The notes under the pieces are model-generated. The model did not search any database. It had not been told where the DNA came from and saw nothing but the letters and a program-made list of their open reading frames with translations. From Comamonas odontotermitis (GTDB taxonomy: Bacteria; Pseudomonadota; Gammaproteobacteria; Burkholderiales; Burkholderiaceae_C): a stretch of DNA of 64,000 nt. The position numbers and the translations under genes are program-made. The DNA lies in contig NZ_JACHKZ010000004.1 in NCBI RefSeq assembly GCF_014207855.1, positions 150,493 through 214,492 on the forward strand, in the 5' to 3' direction. Shown one piece after another: positions 38,265-46,694 of the stretch. Every line of letters begins with the position of its first letter. The stretch's first letter is position 1.

Positions 38265-39350
38265 CTACACCGGCGCGATATGCGCCACCGGAGCCGATGC
38301 CGTTTCGATGGAAATGCGCAGCGGCAAGAACTGCTGGATCACCGCCATGTTGCTGCGCAGGTGCTCCGTCACCTCACTGCAGCTGAAAGACGCGCGCTTT
38401 CCGCTTTGCCATACCGCCAGCGCCAGCAGCAACACCAATTGGTCAGCCAGGTGTGCGCCCACGGCCGCCTCGGGCTTCTTCTGGTAATCGCGCATCTGCT
38501 GGCACAGATTGCGCGCCACCGCCTCCGACGACACGCCATGCGCACCCAGACAGCTGAACAGCTCTGTGACATGCGTGTAATGCAGGGTAGCCAGCAGAAT
38601 GTTGCCGGGACCTTCATCCTGGCGGGCTGGCAGTTGCTGCATGGCGCTGCGATCCCAGCCCGTCAGCCGTGCCAGCTCATCCAGCTCGCGCGTGGCAACC
38701 GCCTTGGGCACTGCAGCGCACACGGCCTCCGCCACCACGCTCTGCAGATCACCCCGCACCAGCAGATCAAATGGCTGCATCGCGCCAGTTGCAGGTGCGA
38801 TATGCGCCAGCACCTCCCCACCACCCGCCGGATAGAAGCCAAAGCGGCGCAACTCCATATCAACCCGCGCGCCCAGCCGTGCCACGAGCGGCGCAAATGC
38901 ACGCTTTATGAAGTGGTAATTCGGCGCCATTGGGTTATGCGTACCGCCCGACAAGCGCACCACGCTCTCGCCCTGCGCCAGCAACAGCGCGGGCAATACC
39001 GTCTGCAGCACCAGCATGGAGCTGCCCGCACCCGAAATAGGAAACTCGTACTGGCCCGCCCGGAGCGCGCGAGGCGCAAAATGCAGCTCGGTTGCCCCCA
39101 CTGCCACGGGTGACACCTGGGCATCGCTGATGGCCTGCGCCGCATGCACGCAGGCCAGGTGCTGGCGCATCAGGCCAGGCTTGGGGCGCTTTGCGCGGAT
39201 GTTGTGCACCGCCAGCGGCTTTTGCGTGATCACCGACAACGCCAGCGCTGTGCGCAGAATCTGGCCACCGCCTTCGCCTTGCGAGCCGTCAATTTCGACT
39301 GTGGTCGGCAGGCACTGAGTCTCTCTGCCTTGTGTAGTTATCGTTTGCAT
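38265..39350 (-). CDS. rtcA: RNA 3'-terminal phosphate cyclase
   Basis: A 361-residue ATP-dependent cyclase, turning RNA 3'-phosphate into 2',3'-cyclic phosphate. Family phrases: EIDGSQGEGGGQILRTALALS, IRAKRPKPGLMRQHL, FKRAFAPLVARLG, GFYPAGGGEV and GAHLADQLVLLLALA. The His in TEHLRSNMAVIQQF (about residue 330) fits the nucleophile position of E. coli RtcA (His309). The ATG at 39350 is chosen; the frame runs 14 codons further. It is the last gene of the rtcB operon, 41 bp after an uncharacterised gene. E. coli RtcA is 338 residues. Confidence 0.93.
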   Translation of the reverse strand: MQTITTQGRETQCLPTTVEIDGSQGEGGGQILRTALALSVITQKPLAVHNIRAKRPKPGLMRQHLACVHAAQAISDAQVSPVAVGATELHFAPRALRAGQYEFPISGAGSSMLVLQTVLPALLLAQGESVVRLSGGTHNPMAPNYHFIKRAFAPLVARLGARVDMELRRFGFYPAGGGEVLAHIAPATGAMQPFDLLVRGDLQSVVAEAVCAAVPKAVATRELDELARLTGWDRSAMQQLPARQDEGPGNILLATLHYTHVTELFSCLGAHGVSSEAVARNLCQQMRDYQKKPEAAVGAHLADQLVLLLALAVWQSGKRASFSCSEVTEHLRSNMAVIQQFLPLRISIETASAPVAHIAPV

Positions 39351-39391
39351 GACTCTTGTACTTCTCTTATTTAACCTATTGCCGGGCGCCA

Positions 39392-40222
39392 TTAATCCAG
39401 TGCACTCACTCTAGGCCCCAGAGTGGCACAGACCGAGGCTTCCATCGCCAGGTGTCCATTGCAAAGGCCTAAGGCATCACTGTCGGTAAGTTGCGCCCAA
39501 ATAGCAGCAAAGTGCATATACACCTCGGTCTTAAAAGCCCAAGTGCGGATACTGGGCTCCAATTGAGGAGTGTCTTTGGCAAATGGGGTAATACCGCTTC
39601 CATTTGGCACCATATGTGCAAGCATGGTGCCAAACTGCACAGCCGCCCAGGCACTCTCGCTGCGTTGCCATAGCGCCAAAAATGGCTCTATCGTCAATCC
39701 CGCATTGGCAAACATCACCAGCAGGCTATCAGCCGATTCGTGCATCAAGGAAAATCGCCCCTGGCTATTACCTGCAGCATCAAGCCACCATTGCCACAAT
39801 GCCAGGGCCCAACGCTCTATGGCCTGCTTTTCCGCAAAGCTGAGCATGGAGTGGTCAAAGCCACCGAGCCGTTGAAGTGCAATTTCGGTTGAATGCCGCA
39901 CTATGTCGGTATCGCCCTGCGAAATCAGCTCTGCAACCTTGGGCAAAAAATGCAAGTACTCATCTGCATCCTGTTCGGCAGCATGCGCTGCATCCTGGTA
40001 CTCGTAGATATGCCTTGCGGTCAGGGAACGTAAATCCCCATCGCACATCTCGCGCGCCATCTTCGCATCCATGCAACAACTGATGCACGCATTCAAAGGC
40101 CAGACCGCACGGCGCGTGGCACAGGCTTCGTACAAAGCTCTCACCGCATCAATCACTTCAGTGGGCACACCAACCGGGAAGGCGCTGACATCAGGCAGAT
40201 AATTATTTTTACGTTTGCTCAT
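39392..40222 (-). CDS. Uncharacterised protein in Rtc operon
   Basis: A 276-residue protein of no family I recognise. Start ATG 40222 (MSKRKNNYLPDVSAFPVG). The N-terminal third has five Cys (34, 46, 49, 50, 60), including CISCC, which could bind metal. The rest is rich in helices with many Trp (ERWALALWQWWLD, ALWQRSESAWAAVQ), with no signal peptide or membrane segment. It lies between rtcA (41 bp) and the Zn-ribbon gene (31 bp), all on the minus strand, so it is likely induced with RtcB. An RNA-binding or RNA-repair accessory role is only inferred from position. Confidence 0.75.
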   Translation of the reverse strand: MSKRKNNYLPDVSAFPVGVPTEVIDAVRALYEACATRRAVWPLNACISCCMDAKMAREMCDGDLRSLTARHIYEYQDAAHAAEQDADEYLHFLPKVAELISQGDTDIVRHSTEIALQRLGGFDHSMLSFAEKQAIERWALALWQWWLDAAGNSQGRFSLMHESADSLLVMFANAGLTIEPFLALWQRSESAWAAVQFGTMLAHMVPNGSGITPFAKDTPQLEPSIRTWAFKTEVYMHFAAIWAQLTDSDALGLCNGHLAMEASVCATLGPRVSALD

Positions 40223-40253
40223 CTTCTGATTCCGATACAGGACATGCTTGCAC

Positions 40254-40889
40254 TCAGAAGCAAGCCTGCTGTAGACGCTCAACGCGGCAAACCCGCTGCA
40301 CGCCAGGGCGCAGTTCCAGTTCGCCCTTGAGAATGCGGTGGATACGCGGAGCCCAGGATTTCTCCAGTTCCATATCTTCCAGTCGCTCTTGCGAGGCCTC
40401 GTCATCGAATTGGTACCACCACCAAGCCAACGCCTGTGCTGCCAGACTGCGTAGCGCAGGATCTTTCGCCACCAATCCCTGCTCCACCCGGTCGCGTGCT
40501 GCGCGATCTGGTCGATCACGCCACAGCTCTCGCAAAGCCGCCATCTCTGACGCATTGCAGTGCGATTGGCGCCAGTTACGGTACCGAGCGCGACAGGATT
40601 GGCATCGACTAGCCCGGGAATCAAGACTACCTTGCACTTGCTCGTACCACCACTTCTGGTCACACGCGCTCCAAACACCATTGGCGCCGCAATCACGGCA
40701 TCGATAAGCGCAATCTTTGTAGTACCCCGGATGCCAGAAATGCGGGCCATGGATCAGCGCTAGGCGCCCCATGTCGGCTGCCAACACGCCCGCAGGCATC
40801 CGTACGCACGACGCTACTTCACGCTGTGCTTCCATCCGCTTCCAGCGGCGCAGCTGGATCTCCGACTTGCGCTGTTTGTTACTTTTCAT
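40254..40889 (-). CDS. Zinc-ribbon protein in Rtc operon
   Basis: A 211-residue protein. After a basic N terminus (KSNKQRKSEIQLRRWKR) lies a zinc-ribbon of the zf-trcl-like pattern: YRCRDCGANGVW (Cys64, Cys67), an aromatic stretch QKWWYEQ, and RCQSCRARYRNWR (Cys96, Cys99). The C-terminal half is helical and charged (ALAWWWYQFDDEASQERLEDM). No enzyme motif is seen. It follows rtcB by 57 bp and precedes the 276-residue protein by 31 bp. The ribbon suggests binding of nucleic acid or the ribosome; the role in RNA repair is inference. Confidence 0.78.
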   Translation of the reverse strand: MKSNKQRKSEIQLRRWKRMEAQREVASCVRMPAGVLAADMGRLALIHGPHFWHPGYYKDCAYRCRDCGANGVWSACDQKWWYEQVQGSLDSRASRCQSCRARYRNWRQSHCNASEMAALRELWRDRPDRAARDRVEQGLVAKDPALRSLAAQALAWWWYQFDDEASQERLEDMELEKSWAPRIHRILKGELELRPGVQRVCRVERLQQACF

Positions 40890-40946
40890 GGTCTTTTCCT
40901 TTGCCTTGCGCTATTAAGCCTGTGTAGAAGGAAAGGGCCCTGGCCA

Positions 40947-42164
40947 TCACCCCTTCACACACACCACCTGTTTGAGCGTGTACACCACTTCCACCAGATC
41001 GTTCTGTGCAGCCATCACCGCGTCGATGTCCTTGTAGGCCATCGGGATCTCGTCGATCACATCGGCGTCCTTTCGGCATTCCACGCCTTCGGTGGCACGC
41101 ACCTGGTCTTCCACGGTGAATAGCTTCTTGGCCTTGTTACGGCTCATGGTGCGGCCCGCACCATGACTGCAGCTGTTGAAGCTTTCGGGGTTACCCTTTC
41201 CGCGCACGATGAAGCTCTTGGCGCCCATGCTTCCGGGGATGATGCCCAGCTCACCGGCCCGCGCACTCACCGCGCCCTTGCGGGTCACAAACACCTCTTC
41301 ACCAAAGTGCGTTTCGCGTTGCACGTAGTTGTGGTGGCAGTTCACCGCTTCCAGGTGCGTCTCGAACGGCTTGGTGATCACTTTCTTGAGCGCATGGATC
41401 ACACGGATCATCATCACCTCACGGTTGGCGCGCGCAAACTTCTGCGCCCAACCGACCGCCTTCACGTAGTCGCCAAAGTAGGCGGCGCCTTCTTCAAAGT
41501 AAGCCAAGTCCTGGTCAGGCAGGTTGCGCTGGTGCAGTTCGGCATCTTTTTTCGCCAGTTCAATGAAGTGGGTACCGATGGCGTTACCCACTCCGCGCGA
41601 ACCCGAGTGCAGCATGATCCACACCGACTGGTTTTCGTCCAGGCACACTTCAATGAAGTGGTTTCCGGTGCCGAGCGTTCCCAGGTGCTTGTAGTTGTTG
41701 GTGTTCTTGATGCGCGGGTGCGCCTCGCAGATTTCCTCGAACTCTTTGACAAGACCCGTCCAGGCGGCATCGGTCTCCTCGGGCGGCGTCTCCCAGCTCC
41801 CCTTGTCGCGACCGTAGCGCTTGGGCGTCATACCCACAGGCACCGCACGCTCGATGGCAGCGCGGATCGGAGCCAGGTTGTCCGGCAGGTCACTCGCAGT
41901 GAGCGTGGTTTTGCAGGCCATCATTCCGCATCCCAGATCCACGCCCACGGCCGCTGGGATGATGGCTTTGATGGTGGGCACCACCGAGCCAATGGTGGCG
42001 CCGATACCCAGATGCACATCGGGCATCACCGCTACGTGCTTGAACACGACGGGCAGACGCGAGATGTTGGCCAGCTGATTTTGCGCCTCGGGCTCCACCG
42101 GCACGCCGTTGGTCCACATCTTGATCGGCACGCCGTTGGGCACTTGCATTTGTTGGTAGGTCAT
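40947..42164 (-). CDS. rtcB: RNA-splicing ligase RtcB
   Basis: A 405-residue GTP-dependent RNA ligase, joining 2',3'-cyclic phosphate or 3'-phosphate ends to 5'-OH ends. Metal ligands are visible in VGVDLGCGM (Asp76, Cys79), GTGNHFIEV (His) and LHSGSRGVGN (His). The guanylated His334 is in CSHGAGRTMSR (E. coli His337). The ATG at 42164 follows AAAAAGGAAA. Length matches E. coli RtcB (408). It heads the operon with a sigma-54 type promoter about 115 bp upstream and is divergent from rtcR. Confidence 0.97.
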   Translation of the reverse strand: MTYQQMQVPNGVPIKMWTNGVPVEPEAQNQLANISRLPVVFKHVAVMPDVHLGIGATIGSVVPTIKAIIPAAVGVDLGCGMMACKTTLTASDLPDNLAPIRAAIERAVPVGMTPKRYGRDKGSWETPPEETDAAWTGLVKEFEEICEAHPRIKNTNNYKHLGTLGTGNHFIEVCLDENQSVWIMLHSGSRGVGNAIGTHFIELAKKDAELHQRNLPDQDLAYFEEGAAYFGDYVKAVGWAQKFARANREVMMIRVIHALKKVITKPFETHLEAVNCHHNYVQRETHFGEEVFVTRKGAVSARAGELGIIPGSMGAKSFIVRGKGNPESFNSCSHGAGRTMSRNKAKKLFTVEDQVRATEGVECRKDADVIDEIPMAYKDIDAVMAAQNDLVEVVYTLKQVVCVKG

Positions 42165-42277
42165 GGTGTTTCCTTTTTCTTGTTTGTCTGGTTCATTGCG
42201 GGCTCTGGCCCGGCGGGAAAGCAAGGACCCCGCCCTGCTTTCCCCGACTCACGCCACACAGCGCTTGCCATTCTTAT

Positions 42278-42293
42278 TGCTAGAAGCGTGCCA
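42278..42293 (-). promoter_or_regulatory. Sigma-54 promoter of rtcB operon
   Basis: On the minus strand TGGCACGCTTCTAGCA matches the -24/-12 consensus TGGCACG-N4-TTGCW at all but one fixed position (TAGCA for TTGCA), with exact GG-to-GC spacing. The predicted start is near 42266. The AT-rich stretch from 42294 to 42448 behind it could hold RtcR and IHF sites. Confidence 0.85.
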
Positions 42294-42448
42294 GCTTTTG
42301 AACCATTGCCACTGAAAATCATAACAAAATGATTTTTAAAGAAATTTACTTTTCAATGCTTCAAAACATCGTTTTCCCAACCATAGAAATTTATCTATTT
42401 AGATAGTTACCTTAGAATTAAATATCATCATTAAAACCCCATCGCAGC

Positions 42449-44065
42449 ATGAAATCCATCACGGTCATCGGCTTTCTGGGCACCCAGCTAGACAGCGGGC
42501 GGGGCGCCGGCCGCTGGAGCAAATGGCGCCCATCAGTTGCCATCACACAGCATGAAGACATGGTGGTTGCACGGATGGAGCTGCTGTATACGCGATCACA
42601 TATCGACCTGGCCCGGTTGATACAAACCGATATCGCGGCCGTAAGCCCGGAGACTGAAGTCCATCTGGTGGAGCTGCCCATTCATGACCCCTGGGATTTT
42701 CAGCAGGTGTATGGCGCCCTTTATGACTGGGCGAGCGGCTATCCGTTTGATGGTGATTCCACACAATACTGGCTCAACATCACTACCGGTACGCATGTGG
42801 CGCAGATCTGCCTGTTCCTGCTGGCCGAATCGCGCGCCATGCCGGGCGTCATCCTGCAGGCCTCGCCTCCCAAGCGCCAGATGGATGGCGCTGCGGGCAA
42901 CTACACGCTGATCGATCTGGACCTGTCGCGCTACGACGCCATTGCCACGCGCCACGCACGTGCCAGCGAAGACGGCGTGGCCTTTCTCAAAAGCCATATC
43001 GCCACGCGAAACACGCGCTTCAACCGGCTGATCGAAGAGATTGAGCAGGTGGCAGGCCGCTCGCAGGCGCCCATGCTGCTGGTGGGGCCCACCGGCGCGG
43101 GCAAGTCGTTTCTTGCACGGCGCATGTATGAACTGAAGAAGGCGCGCCACCAGGTAAGCGGCGCCTTTGTGGAAGTGAACTGCGCTACCTTGCGCGGCGA
43201 CAGCGCCGCCAGCACGCTGTTTGGCCACAAAAAAGGCGCCTTCACCGGTGCCGCCACGGAGCGCGCCGGCCTGCTGCGCACTGCCGACCGGGGCGTTCTC
43301 TTTCTCGACGAAATCGGCGAGCTGGGCGCGGACGAGCAGGCGATGCTGCTGATGGCCATTGAGGAGAAGCGCTTCTACCCGATGGGATCGGACCGTGAGG
43401 TGAGCAGCGACTTTCAGCTGATTGCCGGCACCAACCGCGATCTGCGGCTGGAGGTGAGCGCCGGTCGCTTTCGTGAAGACCTGTTTGCCCGCATCAACCT
43501 GTGGACCTACAACCTGCCCGGCCTGACCCAGCGCACTGAAGACATCGAACCCAACATCGACCACCTGCTTGCGCTGCACGCCCAGCAGACCCACCGCACC
43601 GAGCGCTTCAACGCCGAGGCACGCAAGCGCTATCTGCAGTTTGCGCAAGGCCCCGCCGCCTTGTGGAGCGGCAACTTCCGCGACCTGCACGCCAGCGTGA
43701 CACGCCTGGCCACCTTGTCTCACAGCGGCCGCATTACCGAGGATCAGGTTGAGGCCGAGATTGGCCGGTTGCAGTGGTTGTGGCAGCGGCCCGATGCGCT
43801 GCAGCCATCGACCGATGGCCCTGCAGAGCTGGCACTGGAGGATGTGTTGCCCGCCGATGCAATTGCTGCGATGGATTTGTTTGACCGGATGCAGCTGGCG
43901 TCAGTGATCCGTGTATGCCACGCTGCCAGCAGCTTGTCGGATGCGGGGCGCCAGCTGTTTCAGGCGTCGCGGGCACAACGGAGCGTGGTGAATGATGCGG
44001 ATCGGCTGCGCAAGTATTTGCAGAAATTTGGGCTCAGTTGGGATGTGATTGTGGGGGTGCGCTGA
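42449..44065 (+). CDS. rtcR: Sigma-54-dependent activator RtcR
   Basis: A 538-residue activator of rtcBA. The N-terminal domain (1-180) has a CARF-like nucleotide-sensing fold (LNITTGTHVAQICLFLLAES), which in relatives binds RNA ends with cyclic phosphate. The AAA+ domain has Walker A GPTGAGKS (213-220), the sigma-54 contact loop GAFTGA (263-268), Walker B LFLDEIGEL and R-fingers (FREDLFARINLW). The C-terminal part should contain a helix-turn-helix (SLSDAGRQLFQASR). It faces rtcB across 284 bp holding the sigma-54 promoter. Confidence 0.95.
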   Translation: MKSITVIGFLGTQLDSGRGAGRWSKWRPSVAITQHEDMVVARMELLYTRSHIDLARLIQTDIAAVSPETEVHLVELPIHDPWDFQQVYGALYDWASGYPFDGDSTQYWLNITTGTHVAQICLFLLAESRAMPGVILQASPPKRQMDGAAGNYTLIDLDLSRYDAIATRHARASEDGVAFLKSHIATRNTRFNRLIEEIEQVAGRSQAPMLLVGPTGAGKSFLARRMYELKKARHQVSGAFVEVNCATLRGDSAASTLFGHKKGAFTGAATERAGLLRTADRGVLFLDEIGELGADEQAMLLMAIEEKRFYPMGSDREVSSDFQLIAGTNRDLRLEVSAGRFREDLFARINLWTYNLPGLTQRTEDIEPNIDHLLALHAQQTHRTERFNAEARKRYLQFAQGPAALWSGNFRDLHASVTRLATLSHSGRITEDQVEAEIGRLQWLWQRPDALQPSTDGPAELALEDVLPADAIAAMDLFDRMQLASVIRVCHAASSLSDAGRQLFQASRAQRSVVNDADRLRKYLQKFGLSWDVIVGVR

Positions 44066-44127
44066 GGCTTTGAGCTTTGGGCTTTGGAACTTATAGCCTG
44101 CTTTTAAGCTATGGCTGAGTTGCATGT

Positions 44128-44459
44128 TGCTGGCCGGGTTTCGCCCCGGCGGGCGAGGCACTTTTCTTGTCGGCCAAGAAAAGTACCCAAAAGAAGGCCG
44201 CCCTGCTGCCTGCGTCCCTGCGGCTTCGCCTTCGGGCAACCTGTGTCGCGGCATTTGCGGGGTATGCCGCATAACTCACTGCGCCACAGGCGCATGCAAA
44301 AGGGACCAACCCGACAGCCAAACATCCACGCGGGCCATCGCTGCGCTCGGCTCTCACCCCTTCTGCCTGCGCCGAGGAGCACAGGGCGCATTTCTTTGGG
44401 TACTTTCTTGTTGCGAGACAAGAAAGTACCTCGCCCGGCGGGGCAAAACCCGGCCAGCA
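44128..44459. repeat. 332-bp palindromic repeat element
   Basis: Left arm begins tgctggccgggtttcgcccc (44128), right arm ends with ggggcaaaacccggccagca (to 44459). Each arm has a further hairpin (acttttcttgt/aagaaaagt) and ends at gtacccaaaagaa or tttctttgggtac. The middle (44195-44390) is unlike the arms. The arms pair over about 65 bases with few mismatches. No transposase lies in it and open frames on both strands look like artefacts. Similar 'gaaagtacccaaagaaa' elements are common in proteobacterial genomes as hypothetical ORFs. It fills the 498-bp gap between rtcR and the permease gene. Confidence 0.8.
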
Positions 44460-44563
44460 GCAAACAGCCAACATGGATTTCCCACAAAAACTAAAATCGC
44501 CGCTTTCCCTATCCGCCAGCGGCTACCCAGGCCGCCCCGGCACCCTCACTCAGGCCCACTCCC

Positions 44564-45931
44564 GTGTCTCCTTTTGAATCCATTGCCCGCCGCGAGCGCG
44601 GGCTTTTGCAGCAGCTCACCGCCGCCCAGATGACCATGATCGCCATCGGCGGTGCCATCGGTACCGGCCTCTTCATGGGCAGCGCCTTCGCCATCGGCTT
44701 TGCCGGGCCCAGTGTTCTCATCAGCTACGCGATTGGCGCCCTCATCGGCCTGCTTTTGATGGGGTGCCTCGCCGAGATGACCGTGGCGCACCCCACAAGC
44801 GGCTCCTTTGGCGCCTATGCCGAGCACTACATCAGCCCCATGGCTGGCTTTGTGGTGCGCTATGCCTACTGGGCTGCCGTGGTGCTGGCCGTGGGCATGG
44901 AGGTAACCGCAGTCGGCAAGTACATGAAGTACTGGTTTCCCGATGTCGAGCAGTGGGTGTGGGTGGCGCTGTTCTCGGTCGCCCTGGCGGCGGTCAATGC
45001 CACCAGTGTCAAGGCGTTCGGGCAGATGGAGTATGTGTTCTCGATGGTCAAGGTGGTGGCCATCGTTGCCTTCATCCTCATCGGCGCCTACGTGGTGTTT
45101 GGCTCGCGCCCGACAGGTGTCGGGTTTTCCAACTACACGGCAGATGGCGGCTTCTTTCCCAATGGCTGGTGGGGCACCTGGGTAGGGGTGATCGTTGCCA
45201 TCTTCAGCTACCTCAGCCTGGAATCAATTGCCATTGCCGCAGGCGAGGCTCAGAATCCGCGTCAGGCCGTGACCTCGGCCTTCAAGACCACCGTGCTGCG
45301 CCTGGTTCTTTTCTACCTGCTGTCGCTGGCACTGATGCTGGCCATCGTGCCGTGGAGCCATGCCAGCACCGACAAGAGTCCCTTCGTCAAGGTGATGGAG
45401 ATCGTCGGAATCCCGGGCGCACCCAGCGTGCTCAATTTTGTGGTGCTGGTGGCCAGCCTGTCGGCAATGAATGCACAACTCTACGTCACCTCGCGCATGA
45501 TGTTCAGCCTCTCGCGCGGCGGTTATGCGCCAGCGGCGCTCGGCCGCGTCAACAGCCGCGGCGTGCCGATGGGTGCGATTGCTGTCTCCTGCCTGGGCAT
45601 GGCGGTGGCCATGGTGCTCAATGTGCTCAAGCCAGAGGAATCGCTCACGCTGATGATGTCCATCTCGATGTTCGGCGCCATGTTTGCGTGGTTCATGGTG
45701 TTCGTCACGCACCTGTTCTTCCGCTCGCGCTGGCAGCGCGAACACCCGGGCGAGCGCCTGCAGTTCCACATGTGGGGCTTTCCGGTATTGACGCTGCTCG
45801 GCGCCGTATTGATGCTGGCCGTCATCGTCACCACCTATTTCACCGATGTATTCCATATGACGGCGGTGATCGGCGTGCCCATGCTGCTGGTGCTGGCTGC
45901 CGTCTACCAGATCTGGTACCGCCAGCGCTGA
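44564..45931 (+). CDS. Amino acid permease (APC family)
   Basis: A 455-residue inner-membrane transporter with about 12 segments. The start motif MIAIGGAIGTGLFMGSAFAI and ISYAIGALIGLLLMGCLAEM are typical of the AAT-type amino acid permeases (GabP/AroP-like). The GTG at 44564 is the probable start, because family members begin about 15 residues before the first segment. The stop lies 14 bp before kynB, so it is probably co-transcribed with kynB and kynU. Substrate probably tryptophan or kynurenine by context (inference). Confidence 0.88.
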   Translation: MSPFESIARRERGLLQQLTAAQMTMIAIGGAIGTGLFMGSAFAIGFAGPSVLISYAIGALIGLLLMGCLAEMTVAHPTSGSFGAYAEHYISPMAGFVVRYAYWAAVVLAVGMEVTAVGKYMKYWFPDVEQWVWVALFSVALAAVNATSVKAFGQMEYVFSMVKVVAIVAFILIGAYVVFGSRPTGVGFSNYTADGGFFPNGWWGTWVGVIVAIFSYLSLESIAIAAGEAQNPRQAVTSAFKTTVLRLVLFYLLSLALMLAIVPWSHASTDKSPFVKVMEIVGIPGAPSVLNFVVLVASLSAMNAQLYVTSRMMFSLSRGGYAPAALGRVNSRGVPMGAIAVSCLGMAVAMVLNVLKPEESLTLMMSISMFGAMFAWFMVFVTHLFFRSRWQREHPGERLQFHMWGFPVLTLLGAVLMLAVIVTTYFTDVFHMTAVIGVPMLLVLAAVYQIWYRQR

Positions 45932-45945
45932 TACATTGCATACCT

Positions 45946-46623
45946 ATGCCAAACACACCCGACACCGCACTGCAGCTATGGGACATCTCGCCGCCCGTCT
46001 ATGTGGGCATGCCGGTTTTCCCCGGCGACACGCCCTACCAGCAAGAATGGGTGGCCACCATCGGGCCGGGTTGCCCGGTCAATGTGGCAAGCATCACCAG
46101 CACACCCCACGCGGGAGCCCATGCCGATGCGCCCTTGCATTACGCTCCTGATGGCGCCACCATCGGCCATGTGGATCTGGCGCCTTACCTGGGCCGCTGC
46201 CGGGTGATCCACGCGATAAATTGCGGCGCGCTGATCGAGTGGCGCCATCTGGAGCACGCCATCAGCAACGACCTGCCCGAGCGCGTGCTGGTGCGAACCT
46301 ACCAGCAGATGCCGCAAACCCAGTGGGACGCCGCACTCGCCGGCTACGCTGCCGATACCGTCGAACGCCTGGCTGCACGCGGAGTGCGGTTGATCGGTAT
46401 CGACACGGCCAGCATCGACCCTGCAGACAGCAAGGCACTGCCCAGCCACCAGACGATTCGCCGCCACGACATGCGCGTGCTCGAAAACCTGGTGCTCGAC
46501 GCCGTACCCGAGGGCGACTATGAACTGATTGCACTGCCGCTCAAGCTGGTGCAGGCCGACGCCTCGCCGGTGCGCGCCGTGCTGCGCGCCTTGCCCGGCG
46601 CCTACAATCACCGGAATTCCTGA
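45946..46623 (+). CDS. kynB: Kynurenine formamidase KynB
   Basis: A 225-residue metal-dependent hydrolase splitting N-formylkynurenine to kynurenine and formate. Motifs: WDISPPVYVGMPVFPGDTPY at the N terminus, and STPHAGAHADAPLHY, the cyclase/KynB metal site with two His and Asp. The later IGIDTASIDPADSKALPSHQ agrees with KynB. Start ATG is 14 bp after the permease stop. Together with kynU it makes kynurenine then anthranilate. The repeat-like ctacaaattcaatagctg follows before kynU. Confidence 0.93.
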   Translation: MPNTPDTALQLWDISPPVYVGMPVFPGDTPYQQEWVATIGPGCPVNVASITSTPHAGAHADAPLHYAPDGATIGHVDLAPYLGRCRVIHAINCGALIEWRHLEHAISNDLPERVLVRTYQQMPQTQWDAALAGYAADTVERLAARGVRLIGIDTASIDPADSKALPSHQTIRRHDMRVLENLVLDAVPEGDYELIALPLKLVQADASPVRAVLRALPGAYNHRNS

Positions 46624-46624
46624 A

Positions 46625-46678
46625 CTACAAATTCAATAGCTGTCGGCGCTGGGTAGATGTGCGTCAACAGCCTATTTT
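46625..46678. repeat. Short atagct-type repeat between kynB and kynU
   Basis: caatagctgtcggcgctggg and gcgtcaacagcctattttt form a loose inverted repeat, like the other intergenic copies. The next gene starts 17 bp later. Confidence 0.4.
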
Positions 46679-46694
46679 TCAAAGAGACATTGCC

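Noticed and set aside
44101..44633. Several overlapping open frames of 120-170 residues on both strands
   Set aside because: They lie in the 332-bp palindromic element and are read from its arms on both strands; typical false ORFs.
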